DNA of 64,000 nucleotides from positions 3,596,001-3,660,000 of the forward strand of contig OZ220472.1 in NCBI GenBank assembly GCA_965115995.1, read 5' to 3'. A model generated the notes under the pieces. That model saw nothing but the letters and a program-made list of their open reading frames with translations, was not told the DNA's origin and ran no database searches. A program made the translations under genes and the position numbers. This stretch comes from Poriferisodalis sp026713105. GTDB taxonomy: Bacteria > Actinomycetota > Acidimicrobiia > Acidimicrobiales > Poriferisodalaceae. Shown one piece after another: positions 36,470 through 46,253 of this stretch (positions are counted from its first letter, which is position 1; every line of letters begins with the position of its first letter).

Positions 36470-38494
36470 TCAGCCGCCGGCCGCGGCGGCCGCAGCACTG
36501 ACGTCGACAGCCTTGCTCTGCACCTCGCCGGACAGCTGCGCGACAAACTCAGCCAGCGGCACGTCACGACGAACCGCCTGGCCACGCGGGTTCACACCCA
36601 CCGTGCCTGCCGCGACATCGTCGTCGCCCACCACCAGCACGTAGGGCACCTTTTCCAGCTTCGCTCGCCGGATCCGCGCCCCCAGTGGATCGTCCGCCGG
36701 CACCATCTCGGCCCGGAATCCCGCCTCAGCCAGCTGCGCCACCACCTCCGAAGCGAACGCATCGTGGTCGGCCCGAACTCCCAGCACCACCGCTTGGGTG
36801 GGCGCCAGCCACGGCGGGAATGCACCTGCGTAGTGCTCCACCATCACCCCGAAGAACCGCTCGATCGCGCCGAACAGCGCCCGGTGCACCATGATCGGCC
36901 GGTGCAGCTCGCCGTCGGCACCGGTGTAGCGCAGGTCGAACCGCTCGGGCAGGTTGAAATCGAGCTGGATCGTCGATAGCTGCCATGACCGGCCGATGGC
37001 GTCCTGCACGTCGATGTCGATCTTCGGACCGTAGAACGCCGCCTCGCCCTCGCCTACTTCATAGTCGTGGCCGCGCCGGTCCAAGGCCGCCCGCAGCGCC
37101 GCAGTCGCCCGCTCCCAGCCTTCGGGAGTGCCGACGAACTTCTCGGGATCCTGAGTCGACAGCTTGAAGGTGAAGTCCTCGAAGCCGAACGCGCTCAGCA
37201 CCGACAGCACGAAGTCGAGCAGCCGCTCGATCTCGTCATCCAATTGTTCGGGCGTCAGGAACAGGTGGCTGTCGTCTTGGGTGAACCCACGGACCCGCAT
37301 CAGCCCATGCAATGTTCCCGAGCGCTCGTAGCGGTACACGGTGCCGAGCTCGAACATGCGCAGCGGCAGCTCGCGGTACGAACGCTGGCGCTGGCTGAAG
37401 ATCAAGCAGTGCATCGGGCAGTTCATGGGCTTGGGGTAGTAGACGCCGTTGTCCATCTCCATCGGCGGGTACATGCCCTCGGCGTAGAAGTCGAGGTGCC
37501 CGGAGGTCTCGAACAGCCGGGCGTTGGCCAGGTGCGGCGTATACACGAACTGATAGCCGCCGGCCTCGTGGCGGTCCCGGCTGTAGTCCTCCATGATCTT
37601 GCGGACCACCGAGCCCTTGGGATGCCACACGGCCAGCCCGCCGCCCAGTTCGACGGGGAAGCTCAGCAAGTCGAGCTCGGTCACGAGCCGCCGGTGGTCT
37701 CGCTTGGCGGCCTCCTCCAGCCGCTCCAGGTGCGCCGCCAGCTCGGCCTTTGAGCTCCACGCTGTGCCGTAGATGCGTTGCAGCATCTGGCGGTGCTCGT
37801 CGCCGCGCCAGTAGGCGCCCGCCACCCGCATCAGCTTGAAGTGGCCCAGCCGCCCGGTGTGGGGAACGTGGGGGCCACGGCACAGGTCGATGAATTCGTC
37901 GGTATTGCGGTAGGTGGTGATCACCCCGCCGGTCGGGCCCGAGGCAGGGTCGTCGGCCTCGCCGTCGAGGATCTCGATCTTGTAGGGGTGCGAGGCGAAC
38001 AGCTCGTCGGCGGCGGCCCGGTCTACCTCGGCCCGGATGAACGGCTGACGGGCAGCCACGATGGCGCGCATCTCGGCCTCGATCGCTGCCAGATCGTCGT
38101 CGGAGAACGTGCGCGGCCGCCCGGCGTCGTCGGCGCCGAGGTCGAAGTCGTAATAGAAGCCGTCGGTGATCGGCGGCCCGATCGAGAAGGTGGCGCCGGG
38201 ATACAGCCGCAACACCGCCTGGGCCAGCACGTGGGCGGTCGAGTGGCGCAGCACCTCGAGCCCTTCGTCGGATGAGGGGAAGACCAGCGACACCGAAGCC
38301 CCGTCAGGCAGCGGCCGGTCCAAGTCGAGCTGCTCGCCATCGGCCACGGCAACGAGCGCATCCTTGGCTGCACGCCGCCCCAGCGACGCAGCCAGGTCGG
38401 CACCGGTAGCGCCGTCGGCCAGCTCCCGGGTCTGCCCGTCAGGCAGCACCACCGTGACTGCCGAGTTCGGGTCTTCCCGCTCGCTGCCACTCAT
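36470..38494 (-). CDS. thrS: Threonyl-tRNA synthetase
   Basis: The 674-residue enzyme charges tRNA-Thr. A TGS domain (about 12-72) is followed by the editing domain with RHSTAHVLAQAV (an HxxxH site), the class II catalytic core with the zinc-site region MNCPMHCLIF and motif RYERSGTLHGLMRVRGFTQDD, and the anticodon-binding domain ending WLAPTQAVVLG onwards. GAGAGG lies about 10 nt before ATG 38494. The C-terminus has a short Ala/Gly tail. Full length and intact. Confidence 0.96.
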   Translation of the reverse strand: MSGSEREDPNSAVTVVLPDGQTRELADGATGADLAASLGRRAAKDALVAVADGEQLDLDRPLPDGASVSLVFPSSDEGLEVLRHSTAHVLAQAVLRLYPGATFSIGPPITDGFYYDFDLGADDAGRPRTFSDDDLAAIEAEMRAIVAARQPFIRAEVDRAAADELFASHPYKIEILDGEADDPASGPTGGVITTYRNTDEFIDLCRGPHVPHTGRLGHFKLMRVAGAYWRGDEHRQMLQRIYGTAWSSKAELAAHLERLEEAAKRDHRRLVTELDLLSFPVELGGGLAVWHPKGSVVRKIMEDYSRDRHEAGGYQFVYTPHLANARLFETSGHLDFYAEGMYPPMEMDNGVYYPKPMNCPMHCLIFSQRQRSYRELPLRMFELGTVYRYERSGTLHGLMRVRGFTQDDSHLFLTPEQLDDEIERLLDFVLSVLSAFGFEDFTFKLSTQDPEKFVGTPEGWERATAALRAALDRRGHDYEVGEGEAAFYGPKIDIDVQDAIGRSWQLSTIQLDFNLPERFDLRYTGADGELHRPIMVHRALFGAIERFFGVMVEHYAGAFPPWLAPTQAVVLGVRADHDAFASEVVAQLAEAGFRAEMVPADDPLGARIRRAKLEKVPYVLVVGDDDVAAGTVGVNPRGQAVRRDVPLAEFVAQLSGEVQSKAVDVSAAAAAAGG

Positions 38495-38559
38495 CGGGAC
38501 AGTTTCCTCTCCGTCGCCCTGCGAGTGCCAGTGAATTTCTTGGCAACTTGGTGCAGCGA

Positions 38560-38739
38560 CTACCTGGCGCCCCCGCCAGAGAACACGATGTTGATCAAGA
38601 TGATCAAGAACAGCAGCCCGCCCAGCACCCACAGCTTGTCGGCCAACTGGAAACTCTTGAACTTCGCAAACGGGACCATCATCTTGTGAGGGTCCTCGAG
38701 CGACTTCTGGTCGACCTTGCGGGTATCGCCGTCGCTCAT
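38560..38739 (-). CDS. Small single-pass membrane protein
   Basis: A 59-residue protein with a charged N-terminal half (SDGDTRKVDQKSLEDPHK) and one strong transmembrane segment (LWVLGGLLFLIILINIVF). AGGAG lies 5 nt before ATG 38739, which supports real translation. It is 65 bp upstream of thrS on the same strand and may be in its operon. I do not recognise the family. Confidence 0.65.
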   Translation of the reverse strand: MSDGDTRKVDQKSLEDPHKMMVPFAKFKSFQLADKLWVLGGLLFLIILINIVFSGGGAR

Positions 38740-38863
38740 GAGTTCTCCTGAAGAAACTGCCAAGCGGCCGGTGCCGCAGTGGGAGGGGGGCGCCGCATGC
38801 GCGGCCAGCGGGCAAGGCTAGTGGTCTGGCCCCGTCATGGTTGAGGGTTCGGCCGCCTCTCAC

Positions 38864-38981
38864 GACTCGGGTCACGAGGCACCGATGTCATAGCTGCTGA
38901 GGCGGCAGGAGACTCTGCGACGTTGCGACCTGCCGGATCGCTGGAGCAGAGGGTTCGGCCGCCTCGGCAGCGGGCGCACCT
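38864..38981 (-). repeat. Dispersed hairpin repeat, copy C
   Basis: Inverted relative to copies A and B. GCTGCTGAGGCGG (38893-38905) pairs with CCGCCTCGGCAGC (38959-38971) with one G-T wobble on the plus strand. CTCTGC/GCAGAG and the GCGATC/GGTCGC tip are retained. It starts about 11 bp beyond the dnaE stop. A 15-bp part (GGGTTCGGCCGCCTC) is repeated just outside at about 38845. Confidence 0.85.
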
Positions 38982-38991
38982 CGTAGCAGGG

Positions 38992-41900
38992 CTAGGTGCG
39001 CACGGCGTCGGCGCCGAGCAGCTCGCGCATCGGACCTGCCAGCGTCCGCGCATCGACCCAGCGCGACTCGGGCAGCTTCACCACAGAATCGCCCACCCGC
39101 AGATGCACCGGCGCATCGCCAGGACACTGCGACAGCATTTGCTCGAACGAGGCCAGCCAGTGTTCGTCGATGTCCACCCGCTCCACGTCGAGCGACAGCG
39201 GCACCGGCCCCTTGCGCAACCGAAACTCCTCCAACTCCGACGCCAGGAACGCCGTCTCGCCGTCGCCGCGCCGATCCGGCCGGCCCCGCACCAGCACCAC
39301 GGCATCCTCGGCCAGCGCATCACCCGCAGCCGCGAGGCCCTTGGGGAACAGCGTGACCTCCACCGAACCCTCCATGTCCTCGAGCAAGAACCGGGCCATG
39401 GGCTCGCCGCTGCGGGTATAGCGACGCTGCAGGTTCTGCACGACACCGCCGATCGTCACCCACTGCTGACCGCCCTCGGGGTTCGGCGGCAACTCGCCCA
39501 GCCCGCCGACCGGGCAATCGACCTTCCGCTGCAACTGCGCCTCGCCGCCCCGCAGCGGATGGTCTGACACGTACAGCCCGAGCAGTTCCTTCTCCCACGT
39601 CAGCGTGGTGCGCTCGTCGGCCGTGACGTCGGGCACCTCAATGCGCTCATCGAATGTCACGTCGCCGATGCCGCCGCCACCGTCGACGTCGCTGCTGCTG
39701 CCGCCGGCGCTGCTGCCGTCGACGTCGCTGCCGCCGCCACCAGCACCGCCGCCACCCGCGCTGGCGTGCCCATTCGGCCCCCCGAACAGCGACTGCACGC
39801 CCGCCGCAGCCTCCTCCCGCCGCCGCAACGCCGACTCGATGATCCGGTCGAACACATCGAGCAGGCCCTTGCGAGAGTGCCCGCAGCACTCGAACGCACC
39901 CGCCTTGATCAGCGACTCCACAAACCGCCGGTTCAGCGCCTCACGGGGCATCCGCATGCAGAAGTCGTCGAAGTCGGCGAAGGGTCCGTTGGCAGAGCGC
40001 TCAGCAATGATCGGCTCGGCCACCTTCACGCCCACATTGCGCACCGCCGACAGGCCAAAGGGAATCGTCTGCCCATCGGCCGCAAAATCCAGCTCGGAAC
40101 GGTTGATGTCGGGCACCAGCACCTCGATGCCGTGCTGGCGGCAGTCGGCCAGGTACACACCCGCCTTGTCGATGTTCCGCTTGGAACCCGTCAGCACGGC
40201 CGCCAGGAACTCGGTGGGGTGGTTGGCCTTCAGATACGCCGTCTGGTAGGCGATCAGCCCGTACGCGAACGCGTGGCTCTTGTTGAACGCATAGTCGGCG
40301 AACGGCTCGATGATGTCGAAGAGCTGCTCGCCGAGCTGCGCCGTGTAGCCCTTGGCCACGCTGCCTTCCACAAACTTGGTGCGGTGCTCGGCAATCTGGG
40401 CACGGTTCTTCTTGCCGCATGCTTTGCGCAGGTCGTCAGCTTCTGACATGGAGTAGCCGGCGATCTCCTGGGCCACCCGCATCATCGACTCCTGGTAGAT
40501 CATCAGCCCGTAGGTCTCCGAGAGCAGTTCGGCCAGGTCGGGGTGCGGCGGCGCAGCAGACTCACGGCCGTTCTTGCGGTGGGCGTAGCTGTTGTGCATG
40601 TCGGCGGCCATCGGCCCCGGCCGGTAGAGCGCCACCAGCGCGCAGATGTCCTCGAACTGGGTGGGCGCCATGGAGCGCAGCAGCGACCGCACCGGGGTCG
40701 ACTCGAGCTGGAACACCCCCATCGTGTCGCCCGCCTGCAGCAACCGGAAGGTGGCGTCGTCATCGAGCGGCACGGCATCGATGTCGAGCCGGCTGCCGGT
40801 GCTGGCCTCAATGAGCCGCACGCACTCGTCGATGATCGACAGCGTGCGCAGCCCCAGGAAGTCCATCTTCAGCAGGCCGAGGTCTTCCACACCGCCCATG
40901 TCGAACTGCGTGACGATGGGCGCCTCGTCGGGGTCTTTGCCAGACTCGGGCTTGCGCTGGATGGGCAGGTAATCGGTCAGCGGCTCCGGGCTGATGACCA
41001 CGGCCGCGGCATGCACCGAGTCTTGACGGATCAGCCCCTCGAGCCCCCGGGCCACGTCCACCACCTCACGCACGTCGTCGTCGCTGGCGTACATGTCGCG
41101 CAGCTCGGCGGCGGCGGCGTACCCGTCTGCGTGCTCGTCGACCCGCTCGAGGCAGGCGGCCAGCGGCGTGTCGCGCCCCATGATGAGCGGCGGCATCGCC
41201 TTGGACACCCGGTCGCCCAGCGAGTACGGCTTGCCCAGCACCCTGGCCGCATCGCGCACCGCCGCCCGGGCCTTGATGGTGGAGAACGTGATGATCTGTG
41301 CCACATGGTCGTGGCCGTACTTGTCGGCGGCGTAGCGGATCATCTCGTCGCGGTAGCGGTCGTCGAAGTCGATGTCGATGTCGGGCATCGAGATGCGGGC
41401 GGGGTTCAGGAACCGCTCGAACAGCAGCCCGTAGTGGATCGGGTCGAGATCGGTGATGCCCAAGCAGTAGGCAACGGCGCACCCCGCCGCCGAGCCGCGC
41501 CCCGGCCCCACCCGGATGCCGGCCTCACGGGCATGGCGGATGAGGTCCCACGTGATGAGGAAGTAGCTGCTGAAGCCCATGTCGGAGATGACCCGCAGCT
41601 CATAGGCGATGCGCGCCGCAGTGTCTTCGGCCACGTTGGCGCCCCAGCGCCGCTTGGCCCCCTCGAACGCCAGGTGGGCGAGGTAGGCGTCGGCGTCGGC
41701 GTGGGGGGCGGGCACCTCGAAGTGCGGCAGCAGCGTGCGGCCGAACTCGATGCTCACGTCGGCCCGCTCGGCGATGGCCAGCGTGTTGTCGCAGGCCTCG
41801 GGGTGCTCGCCGAACAGCGCCCGCATCTCCGCGGCCGACTTGAGATAGTGCTGGTCGCCGTGGAACTTGAACCGGTCGGGGTCGCTGCGCAGCGAGCCGG

Positions 41901-42630
41901 TCTGCACGCACAGCAGGGCGTCGTGGGCGACGGCGTCGTGCTGGTGGGTGTAGTGCAGGTCGTTGGTGGCGAGCAGCGGTGCGCTGAGGTCGTGGGCGAT
42001 CTGCAGAAGCTGGGGGTTGCAGTCGTGCTGGGCGCCGATGCCGTGGTCTTGCAGCTCGACGTACAGCGAGTCTCGCCCGAAGATGTCCTGCAGGCGGCCG
42101 GCCCGGCGCCGGGCCTCGTCGTAGTCGCCGGCGAGCAGGGCCTGCTGCACCACGCTGCCGAGGCACCCGGTGGTGGCCACGAGGCCCTCGGCGTGGTCGG
42201 CGAACATCTCCCAGTCCATCCGGGGCTTGTAGTAGTAGCCCTCGAGGAATGCCCGGCTGGCCAGCTTGAGCAGGTTGCGATAGCCGGCGTCGCTGTGGGC
42301 GAGCAGCGTCAGGTGGTAGTAGAGCTTCCCGCCGCCCTCGCCGTCGTCGCCGGTGTCGTCGACCTTGGCGTTCTTTGCCCGGTTGCGGTTGGGGCGCTCG
42401 TGGCGACTCTCGAGCGCCATGTAGGCCTCGGTGCCGATGACCGGCTTGATGTCGTGCGCCTTGCAGGCCCGGTAGAAGTCGAGGACTCCGTACATGTTGC
42501 CGTGGTCGGTGATGCCCAGCGCGGGCTGGCCGTCGGCGGCCGCGGCAGCCACCACTTCGTTGACGCGTGCCGCCCCGTCAAGCAACGAGTATTCGGTGTG
42601 GGTGTGCAAATGCACAAATGACGCTGCCAC
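38992..42630 (-). CDS. dnaE: DNA polymerase III alpha subunit
   Basis: The 1212-residue replicative polymerase begins with the PHP domain (VHLHTHTEYSLLDGA, GITDHGNMYG), followed by the palm with catalytic Asp residues in PDIDIDFDDRYR (about residue 410), the finger and helix-hairpin-helix regions (AYGLIAYQTAYLKANHP), and a C-terminal OB fold (TIGGVVQNLQRRYTRSGEPMARFLLED). A Gly/Ser/Asp low-complexity insert (about 955-990) separates the HhH region from the OB fold. GAGGAG is 4 nt before GTG 42630. Intact and of normal length. Confidence 0.96.
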   Translation of the reverse strand: MAASFVHLHTHTEYSLLDGAARVNEVVAAAAADGQPALGITDHGNMYGVLDFYRACKAHDIKPVIGTEAYMALESRHERPNRNRAKNAKVDDTGDDGEGGGKLYYHLTLLAHSDAGYRNLLKLASRAFLEGYYYKPRMDWEMFADHAEGLVATTGCLGSVVQQALLAGDYDEARRRAGRLQDIFGRDSLYVELQDHGIGAQHDCNPQLLQIAHDLSAPLLATNDLHYTHQHDAVAHDALLCVQTGSLRSDPDRFKFHGDQHYLKSAAEMRALFGEHPEACDNTLAIAERADVSIEFGRTLLPHFEVPAPHADADAYLAHLAFEGAKRRWGANVAEDTAARIAYELRVISDMGFSSYFLITWDLIRHAREAGIRVGPGRGSAAGCAVAYCLGITDLDPIHYGLLFERFLNPARISMPDIDIDFDDRYRDEMIRYAADKYGHDHVAQIITFSTIKARAAVRDAARVLGKPYSLGDRVSKAMPPLIMGRDTPLAACLERVDEHADGYAAAAELRDMYASDDDVREVVDVARGLEGLIRQDSVHAAAVVISPEPLTDYLPIQRKPESGKDPDEAPIVTQFDMGGVEDLGLLKMDFLGLRTLSIIDECVRLIEASTGSRLDIDAVPLDDDATFRLLQAGDTMGVFQLESTPVRSLLRSMAPTQFEDICALVALYRPGPMAADMHNSYAHRKNGRESAAPPHPDLAELLSETYGLMIYQESMMRVAQEIAGYSMSEADDLRKACGKKNRAQIAEHRTKFVEGSVAKGYTAQLGEQLFDIIEPFADYAFNKSHAFAYGLIAYQTAYLKANHPTEFLAAVLTGSKRNIDKAGVYLADCRQHGIEVLVPDINRSELDFAADGQTIPFGLSAVRNVGVKVAEPIIAERSANGPFADFDDFCMRMPREALNRRFVESLIKAGAFECCGHSRKGLLDVFDRIIESALRRREEAAAGVQSLFGGPNGHASAGGGGAGGGGSDVDGSSAGGSSSDVDGGGGIGDVTFDERIEVPDVTADERTTLTWEKELLGLYVSDHPLRGGEAQLQRKVDCPVGGLGELPPNPEGGQQWVTIGGVVQNLQRRYTRSGEPMARFLLEDMEGSVEVTLFPKGLAAAGDALAEDAVVLVRGRPDRRGDGETAFLASELEEFRLRKGPVPLSLDVERVDIDEHWLASFEQMLSQCPGDAPVHLRVGDSVVKLPESRWVDARTLAGPMRELLGADAVRT

Positions 42631-42784
42631 GCTGCTCCTCGCTCTGTGTTGAAGCGGCCCGTTTGTCGAACATAGACCGGGCGATGGCGTGATCGTCGAA
42701 TGTTCGGCGGGCGCGCTCGCCGTGCTGGCCGAACCCCCGCAAAACCGGGTTGGACGGCGGGCCGCCGCACTGCATCATGGAGGC

Positions 42785-43687
42785 ATGACCACGCCGCAGC
42801 GCGCGCCCCAAGACGCACCGCGCGCGCCCCAAGACGCACCGCGCGCGCCCGACCGCGACGACATCGACGAGCTCGGGTTCGACGAGGGTGCCGTGCTGCC
42901 GTGCGACGAGCTGAACAGCGTCCTGGTCGAAGACGATCCACGCGAGGGCTTGTGGGAACTGGTCGACAGCGGCTGGGCCCACGAGCACCTGCCCGAACTG
43001 CCCGCACTGGCGCTCGAACAAGACCCCATCCATCGCCACAAGGACGTGCTGGCCCACACCATCGCCGTCGTGGCCCAGAGCCCGCCAAGACTGCGGGTGC
43101 GCCTGGGGGCACTGTTCCACGACATCGGCAAGCCGCTGACCCGCGACATCGGCCCAGGCGGGGTGACGTTCCGCAACCACGAGGCCGTGGGCGCCAAGCT
43201 CACCCGCCGCCGCATGCCTCAGATGGGCTACAGCGACGACATCACCGCCGAAGTTGCCCGCCTGGTGCACCTGTCGGGCCGCTTCAAGGGCTATGACACC
43301 GGTTGGACCGACGCGGCAGTACGGCGCTACGCCCGCGACGCCGGCCCGCTGCTGGGCGACCTGAACGACATGGTCCGCAGCGACTGCACCTCACGCAACG
43401 TCAAGCGCATCGAGACCCTGCACGACGCGCTCGACCGCTTCGAGGTGCGCATCGCCCGCCTGGCCCGCGAGCAGGCAGCCGCCAAGGTGCGCCCCGAGCT
43501 GAACGGCGACGAGGTGATGGCTCACCTGGGCCTCGAACCCGGCCCCGACGTCGGCCTCGCCATGAAGTTCCTCCTGGAACTGCGCCGCACCGAAGGCGAG
43601 CTCGGCAACGCCGAAGTCCGCCACCGACTCGACGCCTGGTGGGCCGCGCAGGGATCGGCGGCAGCTCCTGAGAAGATGCGCGGATAG
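42785..43687 (+). CDS. HD-domain phosphohydrolase, similar to the C-terminal part of CCA-adding enzymes
   Basis: The 300-residue product has an HD domain (IHRHKDVLAHTIAVV, then LGALFHDIGKP, metal ligands His and His-Asp; about 80-135) and a helical tail like the region after the HD domain in tRNA nucleotidyltransferases. The nucleotidyltransferase head is absent, so it cannot add CCA by itself. A phosphodiesterase or phosphatase role is likely. The N-terminus contains a repeated APQDAPR peptide from a 20-bp DNA duplication. ATG 42785 has GGAGG very close (1 nt); an in-frame GTG at 42689 is unlikely. It is divergent from dnaE. Confidence 0.78.
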   Translation: MTTPQRAPQDAPRAPQDAPRAPDRDDIDELGFDEGAVLPCDELNSVLVEDDPREGLWELVDSGWAHEHLPELPALALEQDPIHRHKDVLAHTIAVVAQSPPRLRVRLGALFHDIGKPLTRDIGPGGVTFRNHEAVGAKLTRRRMPQMGYSDDITAEVARLVHLSGRFKGYDTGWTDAAVRRYARDAGPLLGDLNDMVRSDCTSRNVKRIETLHDALDRFEVRIARLAREQAAAKVRPELNGDEVMAHLGLEPGPDVGLAMKFLLELRRTEGELGNAEVRHRLDAWWAAQGSAAAPEKMRG

Positions 43688-43718
43688 GTGAACCTTCCCG
43701 CTGTCGCACCAGTTGTTT

Positions 43719-43822
43719 CCCGCTCTTGTTCGCTGTCGCTCACGGGCCGCTCGGGCCACGGCTTCGCCCTGCACCTTCCGCTCTTGTTCGCTGCGCTCAC
43801 GGGCCGCTCGGGCCCGGGGCTC
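43719..43822. repeat. Direct repeat before the TerC gene
   Basis: Two near-identical segments containing CGCTCTTGTTCGCTG and ACGGGCCGCTCGGGCC, period 58 bp, fill most of the 43688-43871 gap. No gene is supported there. TAGCGT at about 43858 lies 8 nt before the TerC GTG. Confidence 0.7.
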
Positions 43823-43871
43823 AGCCTCTTAGCTGCGGTCGTGTCGCGTCCCCGCTCTAGCGTGTGCAGCC

Positions 43872-44759
43872 GTGGACTGGGTTGCGAATCCTGAGGTTTG
43901 GATCTCACTGGTCACGCTGACGGTGCTCGAGATCGTGCTCGGCATCGACAACGTGATCTTCATCTCGATCTTGGCGAGCCGTCTCGACGGCTCGCAATCA
44001 GATGCAGCGAGCCGTCTTGACGGCTCGCCATCAGACACGGCCGGCAGCGGCGCGAGGTCGCCCGCCGACCGCGCACGAGTCGTCGGCCTGTCGCTGGCCA
44101 TGGGGATGCGAGTGCTGCTGCTGCTGGGCATCTCGTGGATCGTGCGGCTGACGACGCCGCTGTTCTCGGTGTTCGGCCACGAGCTGTCGGGGCGCGACCT
44201 GATTTTGCTCGGCGGCGGGCTGTTCCTGCTGGGCAAGTCCACATTCGAGATCCATCACAAGCTCGAGGGTGACGACCATCACGAAACCGAGGGCCGTGCC
44301 GGCACGTCGTTCGCTCGGGTGATCGTGCAGATCCTGCTGCTCGACCTGGTGTTCAGTCTCGACTCGGTGATCACCGCGGTGGGCATGGCCGACCGGGTGG
44401 GCGTGATGATCGCAGCGGTGGTGATCGCCGTGGGCGTGATGCTGTGGTCGTCGGGCCCGGTGATGCGCTTCGTGGGCAAGCACCCGACGGTGAAAATGCT
44501 GGCGCTCAGCTTCCTGCTGCTCATCGGCATGTCGCTCGTGGCCGAGGGTGCCGACTTCCACATCCCCAAGGGCTACATCTACTTCGCCATGGGCTTCGCC
44601 GTGCTGGTCGAGGCGCTCAACCTGCGCATGAAGCGCAACCGCCAGTCCAAGACCCCGCCCGTCGAGTTCCACGAACGCCGCCTCCCCGAACAGGCCGTTG
44701 CGGTCGAGTCAGGGCCCGCAGCAGACGACTCCGGCGCTGAGCCAGGGGCTTCGGCCTAG
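43872..44759 (+). CDS. TerC-family integral membrane protein
   Basis: The 295-residue protein has seven or more hydrophobic segments and the family signatures EIVLGIDNVIFISIL and QILLLDLVFSLDSVITAVGM, whose Asp residues are conserved in the TerC/Alx group (metal efflux, often manganese, linked to exported metalloproteins). Between the first two membrane segments it carries an unusual 30-residue loop encoded by two palindromic repeats. The GTG 43872 start gives the usual short N-terminus. The C-terminus is a Pro/Glu/Ala-rich tail. Metal export is inferred from the family. Confidence 0.88.
   Translation: MDWVANPEVWISLVTLTVLEIVLGIDNVIFISILASRLDGSQSDAASRLDGSPSDTAGSGARSPADRARVVGLSLAMGMRVLLLLGISWIVRLTTPLFSVFGHELSGRDLILLGGGLFLLGKSTFEIHHKLEGDDHHETEGRAGTSFARVIVQILLLDLVFSLDSVITAVGMADRVGVMIAAVVIAVGVMLWSSGPVMRFVGKHPTVKMLALSFLLLIGMSLVAEGADFHIPKGYIYFAMGFAVLVEALNLRMKRNRQSKTPPVEFHERRLPEQAVAVESGPAADDSGAEPGASA
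43974..44028 (+). repeat. Two in-frame palindromic repeats inside the TerC gene
   Basis: Two 22-bp perfect palindromes (arms GCGAGCCGTC and GACGGCTCGC around a 2-nt centre) lie at 43974-43995 and 44007-44028, period 33 bp. They encode the duplicated peptide SRLDGS in a loop of the protein. Confidence 0.9.
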
Positions 44760-44789
44760 TTGGTCGGCCTCCACCCATGGGCAATGGCT

Positions 44790-46217
44790 TCAGGCGTCCT
44801 CGGGCGCATCGGGGCCGCTTGAAGTCTCGCGCAGCCGGTCGGCCAGCTCGCGCAGCCGATCGAGCGCATCGGCGTCGTCGAGTTCGCCGAGGAACTGCGG
44901 CAGCTTGATGCCCGCCTGGCCCGCCACCTCATGCAGCGGGGGCAGCGCGCCTACAAGGCCCGACACGAAGTTCGCAGTGGTGCCGGCTTGGCCGTCGCCG
45001 CCTGAGCCCGAGTCCCACACGGTGATCTTGTCGATCTTCAGGTTCGAGATGGCCTTCACTTGCTCGGCCACGAGATTCGGCAGCTGCTCGGCAACGAGCA
45101 GCAAGGCCGTTTCTTGGGCTGCGCCGCCGCTGGCGGCCACCAGCGCACCGAGGCCCTCGGCGCGGCGGCTGAGCAGTGCCAGCAATCCGAGCGCCTCGGC
45201 CTCCATGAGCAGCCGTTGACCGTCTGCCTCGCCGGCCTTGACCAGCCTGATGCGATCGGCCTCGGCTTCGGCCAGCGTCCGCACTCGCTCGCGTTCCACT
45301 TGGGCGGGCACCACGATGTCAGCGTCCTGCGCGGCCTTGTCGCGTTCTGCTCGCACTCGCTCGGCTTCAGCTTCGGCCAAGAACGATTCCTGTTCTGCCG
45401 CGGCCTGGCTGACGCGTTCGGCGGCGTTGGCGGCACGTTCGGCCTCGGCTTCCTTCTGGCGCCGCTCGCTCGCCGACTCGGCAATCACGACGTGCGATTC
45501 GTTCTCGCCTTCGGTCGCTGTGGCGTTGGCCTGTGCCACCCGGATGCGCTGCTCGCGCTGCGCCTCGGCGGCACCGATGTCGCCGTCGCGCTCCTGCTCG
45601 GCCACCTTGACCTTCGCCTCGCTGATGGCGCGGGCCGCAGCCTCGCGACCGAGAGCGTCGATGTAGCCGGACTCATCGGTGATGTCCTGGATGTTGACGT
45701 TGATCAGGCGCAGCCCGACCTTGCGCAATTCGAGCTCGAGCGATTCGGTGATGTTGGTGATGAGCTGCTCGCGGTCGGCGTTGATCTGCTCGATCGGCAT
45801 CGTGGCGATCACCACGCGCATCTGGCCGAAGATGATGTCGCGAGCCAAGTTCTCGATGTCCAGCAGCGACAGGCCCAGCAAGCGTTCCGCGGCGTTCTGC
45901 ATGACACCGGGCTCGGTGGAGATGCCGACGGTGAACGTCGCGGGAGTATTGACCCGGATGTTCTGCTGGGAGAGCGCCCCCTGGAGCTTGATCTCGATGG
46001 GGATCGGCGTCAGATCCAGGTACGCGTAACCCTGCACGATGGGCCACACCATGGTGCCGCCGCCGTGCAGGCACCTCGCCGACTCGCCTTCCCCGCCGAC
46101 GCGTCCATAGACCACGAGGATTCGGTCGGACGGGCAGCGCTTGAAGCGCGATGAGATCCACAGCAGGGCGATCAGCAGGATGGCGAAGATGCCACCTGCG
46201 AGGGCGATGACGGCCAT
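44790..46217 (-). CDS. Flotillin-like SPFH-domain protein
   Basis: The 475-residue product has an N-terminal membrane segment (AVIALAGGIFAILLIALLWI), an SPFH/band-7 domain (about 30-190) and a long Ala/Glu/Arg-rich coiled coil (about 185-345, many AEAERVRAE-like stretches), ending in the flotillin-type VAASGGAAQETALLLVAEQLPNLVAEQVKAI region. Flotillins scaffold membrane microdomains. ATG 46217 is 5 nt after AGAGG. It lies directly downstream of an NfeD-like gene, the standard pairing. Confidence 0.9.
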   Translation of the reverse strand: MAVIALAGGIFAILLIALLWISSRFKRCPSDRILVVYGRVGGEGESARCLHGGGTMVWPIVQGYAYLDLTPIPIEIKLQGALSQQNIRVNTPATFTVGISTEPGVMQNAAERLLGLSLLDIENLARDIIFGQMRVVIATMPIEQINADREQLITNITESLELELRKVGLRLINVNIQDITDESGYIDALGREAAARAISEAKVKVAEQERDGDIGAAEAQREQRIRVAQANATATEGENESHVVIAESASERRQKEAEAERAANAAERVSQAAAEQESFLAEAEAERVRAERDKAAQDADIVVPAQVERERVRTLAEAEADRIRLVKAGEADGQRLLMEAEALGLLALLSRRAEGLGALVAASGGAAQETALLLVAEQLPNLVAEQVKAISNLKIDKITVWDSGSGGDGQAGTTANFVSGLVGALPPLHEVAGQAGIKLPQFLGELDDADALDRLRELADRLRETSSGPDAPEDA

Positions 46218-46253
46218 AGCCACCTCTCGTGGTGAGTAGCGGGGAAGGTCAGG

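Noticed and set aside
40543..42621. 692-codon plus-strand frame antisense to dnaE
   Set aside because: The minus strand is an unmistakable dnaE. The plus frame is Gly/Val/His-rich shadow sequence.
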